Source: Angiostrongylus vasorum (lineage: Eukaryota; Nematoda; Chromadorea; Rhabditida; Metastrongylidae). Taken from it: a stretch of DNA of 64,000 bases. This document shows positions 44,741 to 57,066 of this stretch, one piece after another. The notes below the pieces were generated by a model, which saw nothing but the letters and a program-made list of their open reading frames with translations, did not search any database and was not told the origin of the DNA. A program made the position numbers and the translations under genes. The stretch lies in contig JADANN010000032.1 in NCBI GenBank assembly GCA_018806985.1, forward strand, positions 90,001 through 154,000. The letters run 5' to 3'. Within the stretch, counting starts at the first letter, position 1; each line of letters opens with the position of its first letter.

Positions 44741-45042
44741 CGAGCCAAATGACAAACCTCTACATGTCCCTTGCTTACCTTCCACGCCACCAAGAAATTT
44801 GTCGCGTGCTAAGTTTTATCTTGAGTTATTCGAAGCCATATATGTTTTTCTCCCTTGTTCTGCGTTTTCAAAATCGTCTCTGCACCTCGCGAACAACATT
44901 GAAGAACACAGAGGAGAAAATTTTGCAGAAATGATAAGTAAAGGCTCTTATGCACTTTGCACGCAAGCGGCTGGAAAAAAAGCTTATGTAAGATCTGCAT
45001 TTTCATAGTTTACTTGTAATACTACTCAGCTAGAATTCCTTG
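44741..45042 (+). repeat. About 300-bp duplicated segment, copy 1
   Basis: Matches 54770-55064 in the same orientation at roughly 90% by eye (for example CACGCCACCAAGAAATTTGT, CTTGAGTTATTCGAAGCCAT, GGAGAAAATTTTGCAGAAAT). Function unknown. It is not one of the tRNA-derived families. Confidence 0.8.
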
Positions 45043-45164
45043 GCGAAATCTACACGCCTACCAGTCTATCCACCTACCAATCTACCTAAATACCAAGCCA
45101 TCGAGCCCTTAGAGATCCGTGAATTAGCACCAATCATCTTTCGGAGGGTAAAAACAAGGAGTTG

Positions 45165-45295
45165 ATAATTTGGTAGGTCTCCGCTATATAGGCTAATCGG
45201 TAGCCATTGTTGAAACAAAATATACATTCATTCATCTCGCAGACGCTTAACGGAGTCGAATGCATACACCAGTAAGAGATTGATCAAGCCAAGTC
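45165..45295 (+). repeat. SINE family 1, 3' fragment
   Basis: GGTAGGTCTCCGCTATATAG, TACATTCATTCATCTCGCAG, GAGTCGAATGCATACACCAG. Confidence 0.45.
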
Positions 45296-45991
45296 TTTTT
45301 CCCTTTGTTTTTTGTGCTCATAAAGATATGACATAAATAGCTAGCCTTCGATATTGGTATTGTAAGTCTTCTCTACGCCTATTCAGTCCTTTATGAGAAT
45401 TTATTTGAACACAAACAAGAAATTGGAGGATAGCGTAACAAGAACAGACCTTTGTGCTGGATACAAGCCTCTTGGGGAACGATTTCGATGCTTTCCTTGG
45501 AATGGCGCAAAGCGACACCTGAAATGCTATCACATTCGATTATGAACTCGTTATGGACCAAACCATACACTTTTCGCTAATCGGAGGGCTTTTCAGAAGA
45601 AAGACAAAGGTGCCCTGCCAGAGAAGGGCAATGCCACAGTTACAAAATCGACCCAAATTCGTTTAATCGTTGTGAGACTTTTTTTCTATCCAAATCGCGC
45701 CAAAACGGAATAACCGCTCCACAAGTGATAATCTACGTTTTCGACTATAAAGAAGCACATCTCAACCCTATACTAAATTCAACTGGTTATAGCAAAGGCC
45801 AACATAGCGAAGAAATTGAGAAATTGGAATTCCGTCCAGCAAGACTCGAAGCAGGTGTACTCATGTCAAAGTTGCTTCATCTTTATTTCGTCAGCACTTT
45901 ATTAGATTTGAACTACATTTTTTGAAATAAAAGTATCCCCTAAATGAGGCGAGATTAGTGTCACAACACATTTTAAACGATAAAATAAAAG

Positions 45992-46465
<474 letters not shown>

Positions 46466-46599
46466 TACAACATATTTTAACATATTGCAAAAAAAATGGT
46501 GGAAAATCTATAGAAAGACGTGATTGTGTGTTGTTTTGTTTCCGTTGCGGTTGAAATCTTGGTCTAGCGGTCTTTGTGTTGAGGTTAAGGATGAATTTG

Positions 46600-46730
46600 G
46601 TGAGTAGATTGCAGTCAATTTGAATTTCTCAGGCTCTGAAGAAGACTAAATCCGCCGAAAGGTCAGCTTTTTGTGGGTAAGTAACTAGTGAAATAACAAT
46701 TCCCGTTTGATTATCAAGATAATAGTAAAA
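46600..46730 (+). repeat. Type-A hammerhead-bearing repeat
   Basis: Core 46632-46668: GGCTCTGAAGAAGACTAAAT then CCGCCGAAAGGTCAGC (GAAAC changed to GAAAG). Followed by GTAAGTAACTAGTGAAATAA and CAATTCCCGTTTGATTATCA. Confidence 0.5.
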
Positions 46731-46997
46731 TAGTGGAGCACTGAAACAGACCTATACGTTTAGCCATTCCATATACTGTTGCAACACATATCCACGCCAT
46801 TGAGAGATCTAAGGCTGGCTAATCGCGAAGTTATACGGCAGCGAGTACCCAGAAGATGGGTGGGAGTTAAAAGCGGGCGATGGCTATCTTTTAGATCCCT
46901 CGAAACTTAGACGGATCGAAGGGACCAAGTAGCTGCTTCTACAGTGCATTTTCACGTACACACCCCTGTGTGCACGGAGACCTCTTCATATATATGA

Positions 46998-48335
46998 TAA
47001 GCTGTAACACATGAAATGTACGATTTTAAATGTAAATAACCATAACTGTTTTCATGCCAAATTTTATTAATCGAAATAAGCAGTACTAGAATCAGCACAT
47101 CTTTTGCAACAAGTACCAAATTTGCTTATTCCAGTTGCATAAAATTCTGGAGTTCTGGAAGCGATGAATTCGTTAACATCAGAACATTTGTTTCCAAAAA
47201 CCAAACTTTTTGATTCTAGTAATGTAAAAAATTGTCGGTTTAGTGTCGACGAATTCTTTCTAAAGGAATTTTCAACAGTTATTTGGTCTTCGAAGATTTC
47301 TTCCGTCAGAAAGTGGACCAAATGCTTGAAAAGATGAAAATCCGCTTGGCGAGAAATCTGGGGAGTAAGGTGGATGTGGCAAAGTTTTTGTTTCATCCAG
47401 CTTTTTCATTCAGATTCCTTAATGTCGTTTTGGAAGTGTGCGATCTTGCGTTGTCATTAATCAATGTTAGCCTTTTTTCACTGACCAATGCCGGCTGCTT
47501 GACGCATAGTTTTTGATGCATTTCTTCGATTTCAGCACAATATTTTCCAAATGTAATCGTTTGGCCAGGTCGTAAGAAATTGTAATGAATTATACCGGCC
47601 ATTGATCACCAAGCGGAAACCACTGTCTCCTTTGAGTGGAGACTCTGTTTAAGCATGTGTCGTGGGTTCTCATCAGCCTCTAGCCGTTGTGCAGAACGGC
47701 GGCGACTATAGTACAGTATCCACTTTTCATCGCAAGTTATAATGCGGTTCAAAAATGTATCTCTATCGTTGCGAATCACTAGCGAATTGCAAATTTCCAG
47801 ACGTTGAGTTTTTCTGCTTTTCGTTGAGTTCGTATGGAACCCATTTGTCTACTTTTTTTAGCTTCACCAATCAAGTGTAAGTAACCTGAAATGGTCATAG
47901 CACTGATTCCAAACACTGCCGCAAGTTCTCGGACTATTTGGCGTGGATTTGATTCGACGAGAACACGAAAGCAACGTTAACCGTAATTTCTGGCCTGCTA
48001 CGCTCGTCATTCGCAAGGCTCTCGTCTCCGGATTCAAACTTTGTGTATAAACGACGAATGGTGCGTTCGTTAGCAAAGCCGTCTCCAAACGCGGCATTGA
48101 TATTTCAGCACCTGCCGCCATATTGTGTCAACTCTTCCACTCACACAAAAGACATGGATATCGCGTTGATTCATACTAAATTTGAGGCCTATAACCAATA
48201 CGAGACATAAAAAGAGAAGATGGGCTTCAAAAATATATATTAAACGTGGCTAAAAAGAACAAAATCTTTATTCAAAAAATCACATGGAAAATTAAAACGA
48301 TAAAATGAGACATTTCATATATGTTGCAGCCTGAC
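46998..48335 (-). mobile_element. mariner-family DNA transposon, degenerate
   Basis: Terminal inverted repeats: left AGCTGTAACACATGAAATGT, right (reverse complement) GGCTGCAACATATATGAAAT. On the minus strand the transposase remnant reads NPRQIVRELAAVFGISAMTI (helix-turn-helix region), then KVDKWVPYELNEKQK, TCDEKWILYYSRRRS (first catalytic Asp), MAGIIHYNFLRPGQTITFGK, NDNARSHTSKTTLRNLNEKA (second Asp) and TPEFYATGISKFGTC. Frameshifts split the frame into at least three parts. The domain order is that of mariner transposases of the Hsmar1-like type. Confidence 0.88.
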
Positions 48336-48429
48336 ATATAAAGTGTATTTATATATTAAAAAACGGGTTTCATTAAATATCGACGAGGACAACCAATAGT
48401 TCTCTACGTGATTGAGCTCATAAGAGATT

Positions 48430-48935
48430 GTTATAACAGTTTTATTCGGCTTACGTATTCATATTCATTCGGCCAACTTTTAGACGTCTTCGACTTCTTC
48501 AGAGCCATGTTTATCCAAGTCGATGATTCCAAACTGATCGTTGCCCCGGTGTGAGAGTTCGTAGTCGCATCGAATCGTATCGAGTAGAAGAAGCACCCGC
48601 TCGATTTGGGAAGTTCTTCCTTTTATAGAGGACGGATGTTGGTCAATTTTCATCCAAAATGATCTGCTTTTTAGCGGACAACGAATCCTGTACCAGACGG
48701 TACTTCACTTCCTTGCACGTAGCGTGGCACTATCTTAAAATGAATGAACTTCCTCATTCAGAGCGCTTTTCCCTCTACCACTGGATTCGATTCGATGCGA
48801 CTACGAAAACCCTCATCAGGACAACGACCAGCAGTGACCATCAACTCGGATCAACGCGGCTCTAAAGAAGACGAGGGTGCGCAAACGTTAACCGAATAAA
48901 AGTTTTTTATACCAACCTCGCGTCAACTCAATCAT
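48430..48935. repeat. Inverted pair of type-C PLE terminal repeats
   Basis: The left arm (48437-48508, minus) reads TTTTATTCGGCTTACG ... CGACTTCTTCAGAGCC. The right arm (48858-48935, plus) reads CGGCTCTAAAGAAGACGAGG, then CAAACGTTAACCGAATAAAA and ACCAACCTCGCGTCAACTC. Both carry degraded hammerhead-like cores. Confidence 0.5.
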
Positions 48936-48945
48936 TTTGAAAATA

Positions 48946-49001
<56 letters not shown>
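48946..49001. repeat. (TA)n microsatellite
   Basis: About 54 bp of pure TA directly after the type-C repeat. Confidence 0.95.
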
Positions 49002-49003
<2 letters not shown>

Positions 49004-51180
49004 CGATGTGCAACATAATTCATAATTTGTGATTTTTATTTCTATCCTTATAAGTTGCTAAGTTATATGTAGTCTGCATCTATATGAGTGGATTCTATCC
49101 CTCTTTATTCATGAGTGTATGCATCCACACATTGTGTTATCCATGGTTACCAATCGTGAAGAGCAACAAAAACATTTAAATGGCCTCTTGCCGCTCACTC
49201 CGTAAGAGCCTTTTGAACAATGGATTTGCCCAGACGAAAAAGACCTTCCCACTAAACAACGTTTGTGTCAGCGAAAAAGAACTTCTTGTCGAAGCATGAG
49301 ATAACAGAGTAATGTGAAGCAGTTCATAAGGAGTTGGTAACTGAGTGCTGAGAAAAATAACGTTCAACAAAAAGTGAATTCTTTCTGAAATCCCATTCAC
49401 GTTCAACGGAATGAATATATCCAAACGCTAGAACTACATGCCTTTGGATCAACAAGTCAATATAACGGACGGTGAGTTTGCAAAGGCATCAACGATGTAA
49501 TGAAATGGGGAAAACCCTTGAGTCTGTGACTGCTTTTTCGACCTTCGGTCGTGCGTGGGTACAGCTACGGCTTAGGAGTATTTTTTGTCTTTTTTATGAA
49601 TGTCGTTCAATGGTTTCAAACTCGATTCTCCCTAGTGCATAGCACTAGGGAAAAAAAGGATTTGCATTTTTGCAGAAAATAAAAAATGAAGCGTAGCTCC
49701 GAGTAGTCCTCCGCTTGGCAGGACTGACGAAGCGAGAAGGCACTAAGATATTTGGAATCGCACGTACGAAGTGGATTTTGATGTCTTGATGTTCCCGCCC
49801 CTTTATACCTCCCTAACACTCGATTTTTCTACACCGTAGCTTTGATGAGAAATCAGAGTTTGCGGAATCTGAGCTCTGATTTTTTCATAACAACCAACCT
49901 ACACACCTTGATGGACGAAAAACCATCTTACTTCGTGTCGATCTCTTCCACTTGATAGTGTTTCGTGTGCTAGGCAGTTTCTGGAGCGTTGCTCAGTGCT
50001 GTCGAAATGACGAGCGTAGTGGGAGTTCCCATGTAACTCGGAAGAGAGAGGTAATCCAGAGTTCTCATTTTGTTCAACGACGATGTTGTTTACCCCTGAG
50101 AGGTCAGAGATCTGTTGTACTGGAATTGGAATATGTCTTGACAATAACCGCCAACGACGGGAAATGAATATTGAACCATTTTAGCGCGTATTAAAAAGTT
50201 ACCTAGTAAAAAACGGCTTGCACATCTAAAGGGGTTACTTTCTCGCTGTAGATCAAACATAACTATAAACCATGTTGTTCAAATACTGTGTAGAAGCCAA
50301 TTTGGCTCATAGGGATGGCGTTCATCTACGGCGCATGATAGAAGACCAACGAGAACAGCTCGTACAACGTCATTGAAACATCACTTTTTTTGGCATATGG
50401 CAAGTATTAGCAAGACATGAGAAATTTTAATTTCAAAACATTGGTTCAAACGTGGAGTATTTCCCGACAACTCTCAGTGAATTCGCCATAACATGAACAC
50501 ATGAAGAACTGAGTCCCTGAAGCGTTCGTAGAAAGGAATGTCGTGTCACGCCTCTTCTATGGTTTGCAAAGGTTTTTTACCGCAGTTTTTGTATCCCGCT
50601 GATAGAGTGTCGGAAGTAGGTCCAGAATGAAATGCGTAAGATGTTTTCACTATTTAATAATTTACAAAAAAAAACCTATTTGGACTAGGTCACTTTGCGG
50701 TGGGAGGTCATTGCTGTCGAAGAGAATGTAGAGCATAGACAGTATGTCGAGCGAAGAGGCGCAGCAGCAGTGTCTCTATCTGAACATTGAGATCTGACAC
50801 TTAGGGAGAGCTTTTCGCTGTGATGCAATGATGATAAGACCATCCAGAAGACTTTTTCAGAGGGGCTTGGAGTTCACAGAGTACGCGATGATCAATGGGA
50901 TTGAACACAATTTGTGTCTGAAAGATTTATCCCGTCGTACAACGTTTTTTTATTTTGAATTTATTTTACAACATAAAGACAAATACTTGTTACATATGTA
51001 TGTATATTTCACATCGTAGCACTTAAAGATAATAGCTGATAACGAAAGCAATACTAACAATGATATCCTGCTATTCTTGCCTACCATCAAAATCTGAGGA
51101 AGCTACAGAGATATCATTCTTACGCGCCCTAAAGCAGTCACAATTTTGACTTAAAACTGACACGTAATTGATGAAAATGA
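49002..51180. other. Intergenic, nothing firmly recognised
   Basis: Only a 9-bp hairpin (49630-49650) and scattered short ORFs without protein features are visible. Confidence 0.4.
49630..49650. other. Perfect 9-bp hairpin
   Basis: CCCTAGTGC, loop ATA, GCACTAGGG. Followed by an A run, but no gene end is identified next to it. Confidence 0.5.
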
Positions 51181-51332
51181 TTACTCCCCGGAAAGGACAA
51201 TAGCGCGTTCGTTCCCACCATAGGCACCTGCAGGTCCAGAGTTTTGCAAATATCTCAGCTTCATTGAAGTTATATTTCGCAATTTACCCTGCCATTAAAA
51301 AGAGTAGGCAGCAAATAAAAAGGTTAAAGTCT
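51181..51332 (+). repeat. SINE family 2, 5' truncated
   Basis: TTACTCCCCGGAAAGGACAA, GCGCGTTCGTTCCC, TTTTGCAAATATCTCAGCTT, CCCTGCCATTAAAAAGAGTA. Confidence 0.75.
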
Positions 51333-51791
51333 ACTCAATTTTTGGAGGCTGAGTAGTGGAGAGTTGGCAACCCAACATTGTGCTGTCCACAGTTCACGAC
51401 ACAACTGTTTCCTCCGACTTGTCAAAACCGCGGGTTTGACTGAAAGCTACAACCCTGAGGAAGCTTTTCATGAACATAATTATCAGATGGCGGCACATTG
51501 TTCATCTTCTAGAGGGACTGGCAGGTGGGACGTATAATTCTTTCTGTTCACGGTTTAGAAACATCGTTTTTTTACCCAGAGTTTAGGCACATACGGCCTT
51601 CCTTCCACTCGAGCACACAAACGTGCCTGGTGAACGCATGAGAGATAAACAGTGAGCGCCTGGGTTAAATGTCATTGAATAACTTCAATATTGATGTCGA
51701 AAGACGTTAAATTGGAAATGGAACTGCTTCGGCACCAAATCTAGTCGTTCATTTCATTGAACACAGCGCCGAAAGGAGCAAAAAGAAGACG
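51333..51791. other. Intergenic, nothing recognised
   Basis: No exon or repeat supported. Confidence 0.4.
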
Positions 51792-51905
51792 ATGTGTGGA
51801 ATGTTTAGAAAGCTGTTAGGGAGCTCAACGACGAAAAACACGCTGCGATACACACCAGAAGAGTTAGCACTAGATGAAGCCGTTGTGAGGAGCATTTTTA
51901 CTTGA
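51792..51905 (+). CDS. Possible small ORF or exon
   Basis: ATG to TGA, 37 residues: MCGMFRKLLGSSTTKNTLRY then TPEELALDEAVVRSIFT. Composition is protein-like and local GC is higher, but it is short and has no recognised family. It may be an exon of the same gene as 52737-52924, though no donor site is seen. Confidence 0.2.
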   Translation: MCGMFRKLLGSSTTKNTLRYTPEELALDEAVVRSIFT

Positions 51906-52199
51906 AGTATTTCAACAGACGTAATGCAATGTGTGTATCACCCATGCGAAGTTGTAGGTGAAGATTTCTTCATGTGCGTTAGAAGTACAAGTTTTATGTA
52001 AAGAATGTTGATCGTATGAAAGGAATGGAAGTTGTACGTGGAAACTATAATTCGTTTAGGGCAGCTAAGAGTAATCTCTCAATGGCTTCTTTAGATTTTG
52101 ATGGCACGCAAGAACTGCAAGAATGCTGTCGTTGTTACTAGTTATAATTATTAAGTTATACGAATAGGATTTATATTTACCGTATATATGAACACCATA

Positions 52200-52475
52200 G
52201 GGACGCGTCTGGCGGGGGGCGCCCTACAACACACACGTAGAATCGATCCCGACGCCGATGGCCCATCAAGCCTTCCATCCTTCCTTGATCGGCAAATTGG
52301 TACTAGACTTGTCTGGGAGTATAGCAGCACTGGCTCGATACATCGGTAGGTCACCGTGAGTGCATTGTAAAGGCCAGATATGCATTCAATCACCTCCAAA
52401 CGATGCTTAGTGAAGTAGAATACAAGGCGCATCCCTCAGGGATTGATCAACGCCGAGAGCATTATCCCCTTTAAC
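52200..52475 (+). repeat. tRNA-derived SINE, family 1
   Basis: Head GGGACGCGTCTGGCGGGG is altered in the A box, but the rest is standard (AGAATCGATCCCGACGCC, GGTACTAGACTTGTCTGGGA, TCGATACATCGGTAGGTCAC, GCGCATCCCTCAGGGATTGA). Confidence 0.8.
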
Positions 52476-52736
52476 TTTATGAACACCCTAGATTGTTAGT
52501 TGTATGCTGTAAGATAAATATGAAGCAAAAAGTGACAATATCGTCGTATCAGGGTGAAGACTTTCCTCTAGCGCCGAATCCTAGTGTTAGAGCACAGGCA
52601 TTTCTGCGCCTCTTCACTAGCTATACTGTCTACGCTACACATCTTCAACATCAATAGTCTCTCGCTACAAAATGATCTAGTCAACGAGGTTCTTTTTGTA
52701 AATTGTTTTGGATCTCGTTCGACACTCCATCCACAG

Positions 52737-52924
52737 AATACAAAAAACTGCGGCAAAAAGCCTTTGTAAATCACAGAGGAGGCGTGACACCCCATAGTGC
52801 CACACAATCGTGTACATCTTATACATCACCTTGCTGCTCCAATTACGAACCTCCGCATGAGAAGGCTAGAAAAAAATTGGACTTGTATGCCAAAATGTCG
52901 GAAAAAGAAACTGTACTTGGTTGA
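52737..52924 (+). CDS. Possible last exon, unrecognised
   Basis: After an acceptor-like CATCCACAG, the plus strand is open to TGA (52922-52924), giving YKKLRQKAFVNHRGGVTPHS, then ATQSCTSYTSPCCSNYEPPH and EKARKKLDLYAKMSEKETVL. The charged C-terminus would form a helix. No repeat in the window matches it. Upstream exons were not identified. Confidence 0.35.
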
Positions 52925-53669
52925 CAAAAAGTTGTAGATTTTATTAGCTTGTATTTCTGCCAGTAATAATCACTACGAGGTGAGGTATGTTTGATTAAAG
53001 CTGGAGTATGAAGTGGCATTCATACGCGTATGCATTGAAACCAGTGCGGACTATTTTCACTTCATGCGGTTTAAAATGTTGTCAGTAATGAATTTCAGTG
53101 ATCATTCAGTGATACCAAAAGAAACATCGACTTACTAGAGATGTTCGTTTCGTGTCGGACGCTCATTCTGCCGCCGTTATCGATGCTGCATGGATTCGTC
53201 TCGTCTGCTAAGTTGGCAAAGAAAAATTTTCTCCGCCCAAATATTCAGACAAATAAATTTTAATTCTGAAATTCAGAACGGTCTTAATTTAAGAACAGAA
53301 AAAAAGGATAAGAAGGCTGCAAATTGGCGAAAAGAGCATACGACGAAGCAGTAGAAGGCTGGAACAAAGTCACCAAGGAGGAATGAAAACATCTAATGGG
53401 ATTACGAACGATGATGGATAGTACAGCAATAACTTATGTCTGATACAGGCCCTTTCTACCAAGATACTATAAATTGAAGATACTGAAAAATCAACTGTCG
53501 AAATTGATGGAACTCAAAACAACAACAGATTTTTGGTAGATCACACCACTATCGGGCCAGAATGGGCTTAAGCAAATTGGTATGAATATTTTAACTCTTC
53601 GTTACTGCTTTTCTTTTTTTAATGACAGCGTATTATGTGAAATACAACATAATAATGCTGAAGTGAAAG
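52925..53669. other. Intergenic, nothing recognised
   Basis: A short patch near 53310-53570 reads like decayed coding sequence (AAAAGAGCATACGACGAAGC region), but no family is identifiable. Confidence 0.35.
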
Positions 53670-53935
53670 GCGCGCGTGTGGCGCAGTGGTCGGAGGCCCC
53701 CTGCAACACACACGCGGAATCGATCCCCGCGCCCATGGCCCACCAAGCCTTCCATCCCCCAGGGTATGCAGATTGCTACCAGACTTGTCTGGGAGGATAG
53801 CAACACTGGCTCGATATGTTGGTAGGTCACCGCGGTCACATTGTAAAGGCCAGATTTGCATTCTATAATGTAGCTTAATGAAGTCGAATGCATGGCTCAT
53901 CTCTCAGGAATTGATCAACGCGGAGAGCGTTTTTT
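53670..53935 (+). repeat. tRNA-derived SINE, family 1, near consensus
   Basis: GCGCGCGTGTGGCGCAGTGG (A box), GGAATCGATCCCCGCGCCC (B-box region), CACCAAGCCTTCCATCCCCC, CCAGACTTGTCTGGGAGGAT, GGCTCGATATGTTGGTAGGT. The head and anticodon-equivalent region are the cleanest of all copies here. Confidence 0.85.
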
Positions 53936-54482
53936 ATGGGCAAAATTCGGAACGCACCTGAAGATCCACATTTTGCTAATATCTCAGCATTCTTGTGGTT
54001 GTGTTTAGCATTAAGTTGTCGATCTAAGAAGTCTTTTGTTCGGATTTAATAGAAACTATGTGAGTGACAAAGACGCTCGATTTCGAAAGAGACCCGCAGC
54101 ATTGCAATTGCAGAACGAACTTAATGGATGGCGTAGACATCTCTCCTTGAGGACAGCCGTCGACGAGTCACGCGAGGGAATATGTCATCAGGGAAAACGC
54201 CGTAATGCAAGAGAACTTGAGATGCTGCAAAATTTAAATGAAACTTGCTCAACCACTTTCCCTCTCGCTATCGTCATGTGGGATGATGCTCGGATTCGAA
54301 CATGATGACGTCTCCGTGAACCACAAATCTTTTCTAACAGGTCCATCGATCGCGTTGGTCGTTGATAGAAAATACCCCTTCTGCATCAACTGGAACCTTG
54401 TCGACGGTTTTTTAGTCCATTTTTCAAAAATTTTTTATCTCCCATATGAATGGCATACCTATGCTCCATTCTTGTGCACCAC

Positions 54483-54621
54483 CTTGAAGATGGGATAATT
54501 TTTTGCGAGGCCGAAATGCTCATTGCAATTCGATGGTCTGTACATGATGTTTCGGTCAAACACCCGCTGAATTATGCGTAAGTTCTTCGAAATGAATGAA
54601 GTATGAAATCCTGCATCCGTG
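54483..54621 (-). CDS. Possible internal exon, unrecognised
   Basis: On the minus strand, an acceptor (TTTGCTTTTCAG) and donor (CTTCAAG before GTGGTG) bound a 139-nt stretch. It is open as TDAGFHTSFISKNLRIIQRV then FDRNIMYRPSNCNEHFGLAK and NYPIFK. An upstream segment in the same reading (RRDVYTLGPFGLTNDRLKYS, KICVYLFNDFF) also looks coding. The 300-bp duplicated segment lies directly upstream on this strand. Family not recognised. Confidence 0.3.
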
Positions 54622-54769
54622 CTGAAAAGCAAAGGCAGAAAAAAATCGTTGAAAAGGTAAACGCAGATTTTTGAGTACTTCAGTCGATCGTTGGTTAATC
54701 CGAAAGGCCCGAGTGTGTACACATCTCTTCTCATCTTTCCCGAAATAGATACCCGTGTTTCTTTTGAAA

Positions 54770-55064
54770 CCAAACGACAAACCTCTACATGTCCCTTTCC
54801 CACCTTCCACGCCACCAAGAAATTTGTCGCGTGCTAAGTTTTATCTTGAGTTATTCGAAGCCATATATGTTTTCTTTCTTGTTCTGCCTTTCAAATCGTC
54901 TCTGCACCTCGTGGACAACTTTGAAGAACGCAGAGGAGAAAATTTTGCAGAAATGATAAATAGAAGTTCCAATGCATTTTGCATGCAAGCGGCTGGGACA
55001 AAGCTTATGTAAGATCTGCATTTTCGTAGTTTACTTGTAATAATACTTGGCTAGAATTTCTTGA
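54770..55064 (+). repeat. About 300-bp duplicated segment, copy 2
   Basis: Second copy of 44741-45042. Both begin at GACAAACCTCTACATGTCCC and end near TTACTTGTAATA. Confidence 0.8.
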
Positions 55065-55694
55065 TGAACACTGATTGAACGCCATTCGTTTCGATCTACA
55101 CCATCGTTTCTGCAGCAGGCGAAAATCTGGACAAGAATCAAAAAGTGGCGACAAACTTTCACGAGTCTAATTAATCGAATCTGGAGCGCAGAGCAAAATC
55201 ACTGAATCTCAAAATCCTGTCGAGATCTCTTCCTGAACGGAAGACCGCGCGTGAGGTTTTTCCTTTGGTTGGGTAATTCTGAATATACTTTATTATGTGG
55301 CTGCTAAGAATAAAGTGTAGATCACGGCTTTCAGCTTAGAATTAACCGTGAAAAAAGTTTCGAAAGCACCAGACTGTTGCTCAGAGAATGTCGGAGACCA
55401 TCATATAAATCGGAGACAAAGTGCATGATGTCGGAGACAAAATGGTCACCTATGGGAGAGCGGAAGGTTGCAATAAAACACTGAGCATGAAGTACGAATG
55501 GTAGCAATGGACTAACTATTTCACATATAGGCAATATTTTCACGAAAAAATGAGTGACGAGCGAAGCGTGAGTCCGTGCTAACCAAGGGTCCGGCTCAAT
55601 TCTAATCATATTGTAGTTGCTCGGCCCGGTAGTAGTATTGAGAACAACAACAATAACGATCCACAAATATAAGAAGGCGAGCGAAGATCAATGA

Positions 55695-55845
55695 CTTCAT
55701 ACTTACTTGGATACTTGGATGGTCCGTCCTCGCGAGTTGTGCAGACCCCCAGCACATTTGCCATTCGTTTCTTTCCCTCACAGTCGTCGTCCATGGTGGT
55801 GGTTTTGTTCGAGCATGGTAACGCGTGCGAGTTCTACACATGGTA
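55695..55845 (-). pseudogene. RTE 3' end fragment (copy-A type)
   Basis: Plus strand ATACTTGGATGGTCCGTCCT, CGCGAGTTGTGCAGACCCCC, AGCACATTTGCCATTCGTTT parallels 19840-19960. The minus strand reads MANVLGVCTTREDGPSKYPS, the RTE C-terminus. Confidence 0.8.
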
Positions 55846-56384
55846 GTGACTTCATACTTGGAATCAGAAACAAAGAAAGATTGTCATTGTTTTACTTTGA
55901 AACACATGGATTCGCCGTTTCAATGTATGAAGGAAAGTCTATTTCGCCAAGTTCATTTGTGGTATGAAGACGACTCTATTGTGAAAAACGAGCGCAGTCA
56001 GAGCTTTTATAAAGATTTTTGCCATATACTGAATACTTATTGGCTCTCACTGAGATCGTTCTGCTACTATGTTTTCACACTTTGCTACAGAAGACACCGT
56101 GTTGATAACTTAAAAGGAGGTTTCTTCATTTGTAGAGCTCGGCTAAACGTGACAATAAAGTCCTTTTAAACATAAGTTTTCCGAAGACGTCGGCTTTTTT
56201 TCTTAGCGTAGGTTTTTTTCTCCGAAAAGCGATGTTATGTTATATGCTCTAATCGAGCAGTAAAATCATTCACTTGTCACTAACAGGCGGTAAACAATCG
56301 AATGTGACAACGTAGGAAGCGATAGTAAAAAATAACTCACAATATAAATATAAGTGTAACAACACGACATAAGCTCACAACGGA

Positions 56385-56762
56385 TTACAGCGTCATCGTA
56401 ACTGGGAGGTGCTTTTGGGTGTCAGGCAGCGATGTATTGCGAGTGCTGACCCCGCAGCAAGGTCACCCCCCCCACACCCACGTTGAAAAGGAGTCCGACG
56501 TTTCCACCCGGAAAGCCAGTTAACAGTAAATCAATACCAGAAATAACCATCGTTCTGGTACCAAATTAGTTCTATAGTGGCAAATCTCGCTCTGGTCCAC
56601 AAGGACGGCGACTGCCTGGGTTGGTGACGAACTGGGGCAGACTTTGGCTCGGCCGACCTTGGGCCTCCAGGCAACCACAATGGCTAAACCAGCAAAACTC
56701 CAAAAGAATAGGAATTATGCTGCGCCTGCATAACCAGTGAAGACGTGCCGTACAAGTAACCA
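56385..56762 (+). repeat. Short interspersed family 3 (RTE-tailed)
   Basis: GCGTCATCGTAACTGGGAGG, GTCCACAAGGACGGCGACTG, ACCACAATGGCTAAACCAGC, ATTATGCTGCGCCTGCATAA, AGTGAAGACGTGCCGTACAA. Confidence 0.7.
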
Positions 56763-56814
56763 AATTAATACAGCATGGAAATAAATGATATGATACTAGT
56801 AATATATTAATATA

Positions 56815-57066
56815 GAGGCGTGTGTAGCACGGTGGTTAGAGTTGCCTTGCAATGAACACGGATTCGACTCTGCACCTTAGACTCACCAAGTTCTTCATCC
56901 CTGTAAGGTCTGGAAATTGATACCAGAAGGATGGCAGCACCAAGTTGATAAATCGGTAGGCCGCCGCGACTCATGTGTGAAATATGCATTCATCATCTCT
57001 AAAGATGCTTAATGAAGTCGAATATATTATGGAGCATACCTCAGGGATCGGTCAACGCTTTATCCT
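56815..57066 (+). repeat. tRNA-derived SINE, family 1
   Basis: GGCGTGTGTAGCACGGTGG, CACGGATTCGACTCTGCACC, TTGATACCAGAAGGATGGCA, AGTTGATAAATCGGTAGGCC, GAGCATACCTCAGGGATCGG. Confidence 0.75.

Noticed and set aside
54036..54305. Plus-strand ORF with a charged helix-like stretch (RREGICHQGKRR region)
   Set aside because: No splice sites or start context. The minus strand in the same place also has an acceptor-like site and open frames, so neither strand could be chosen.
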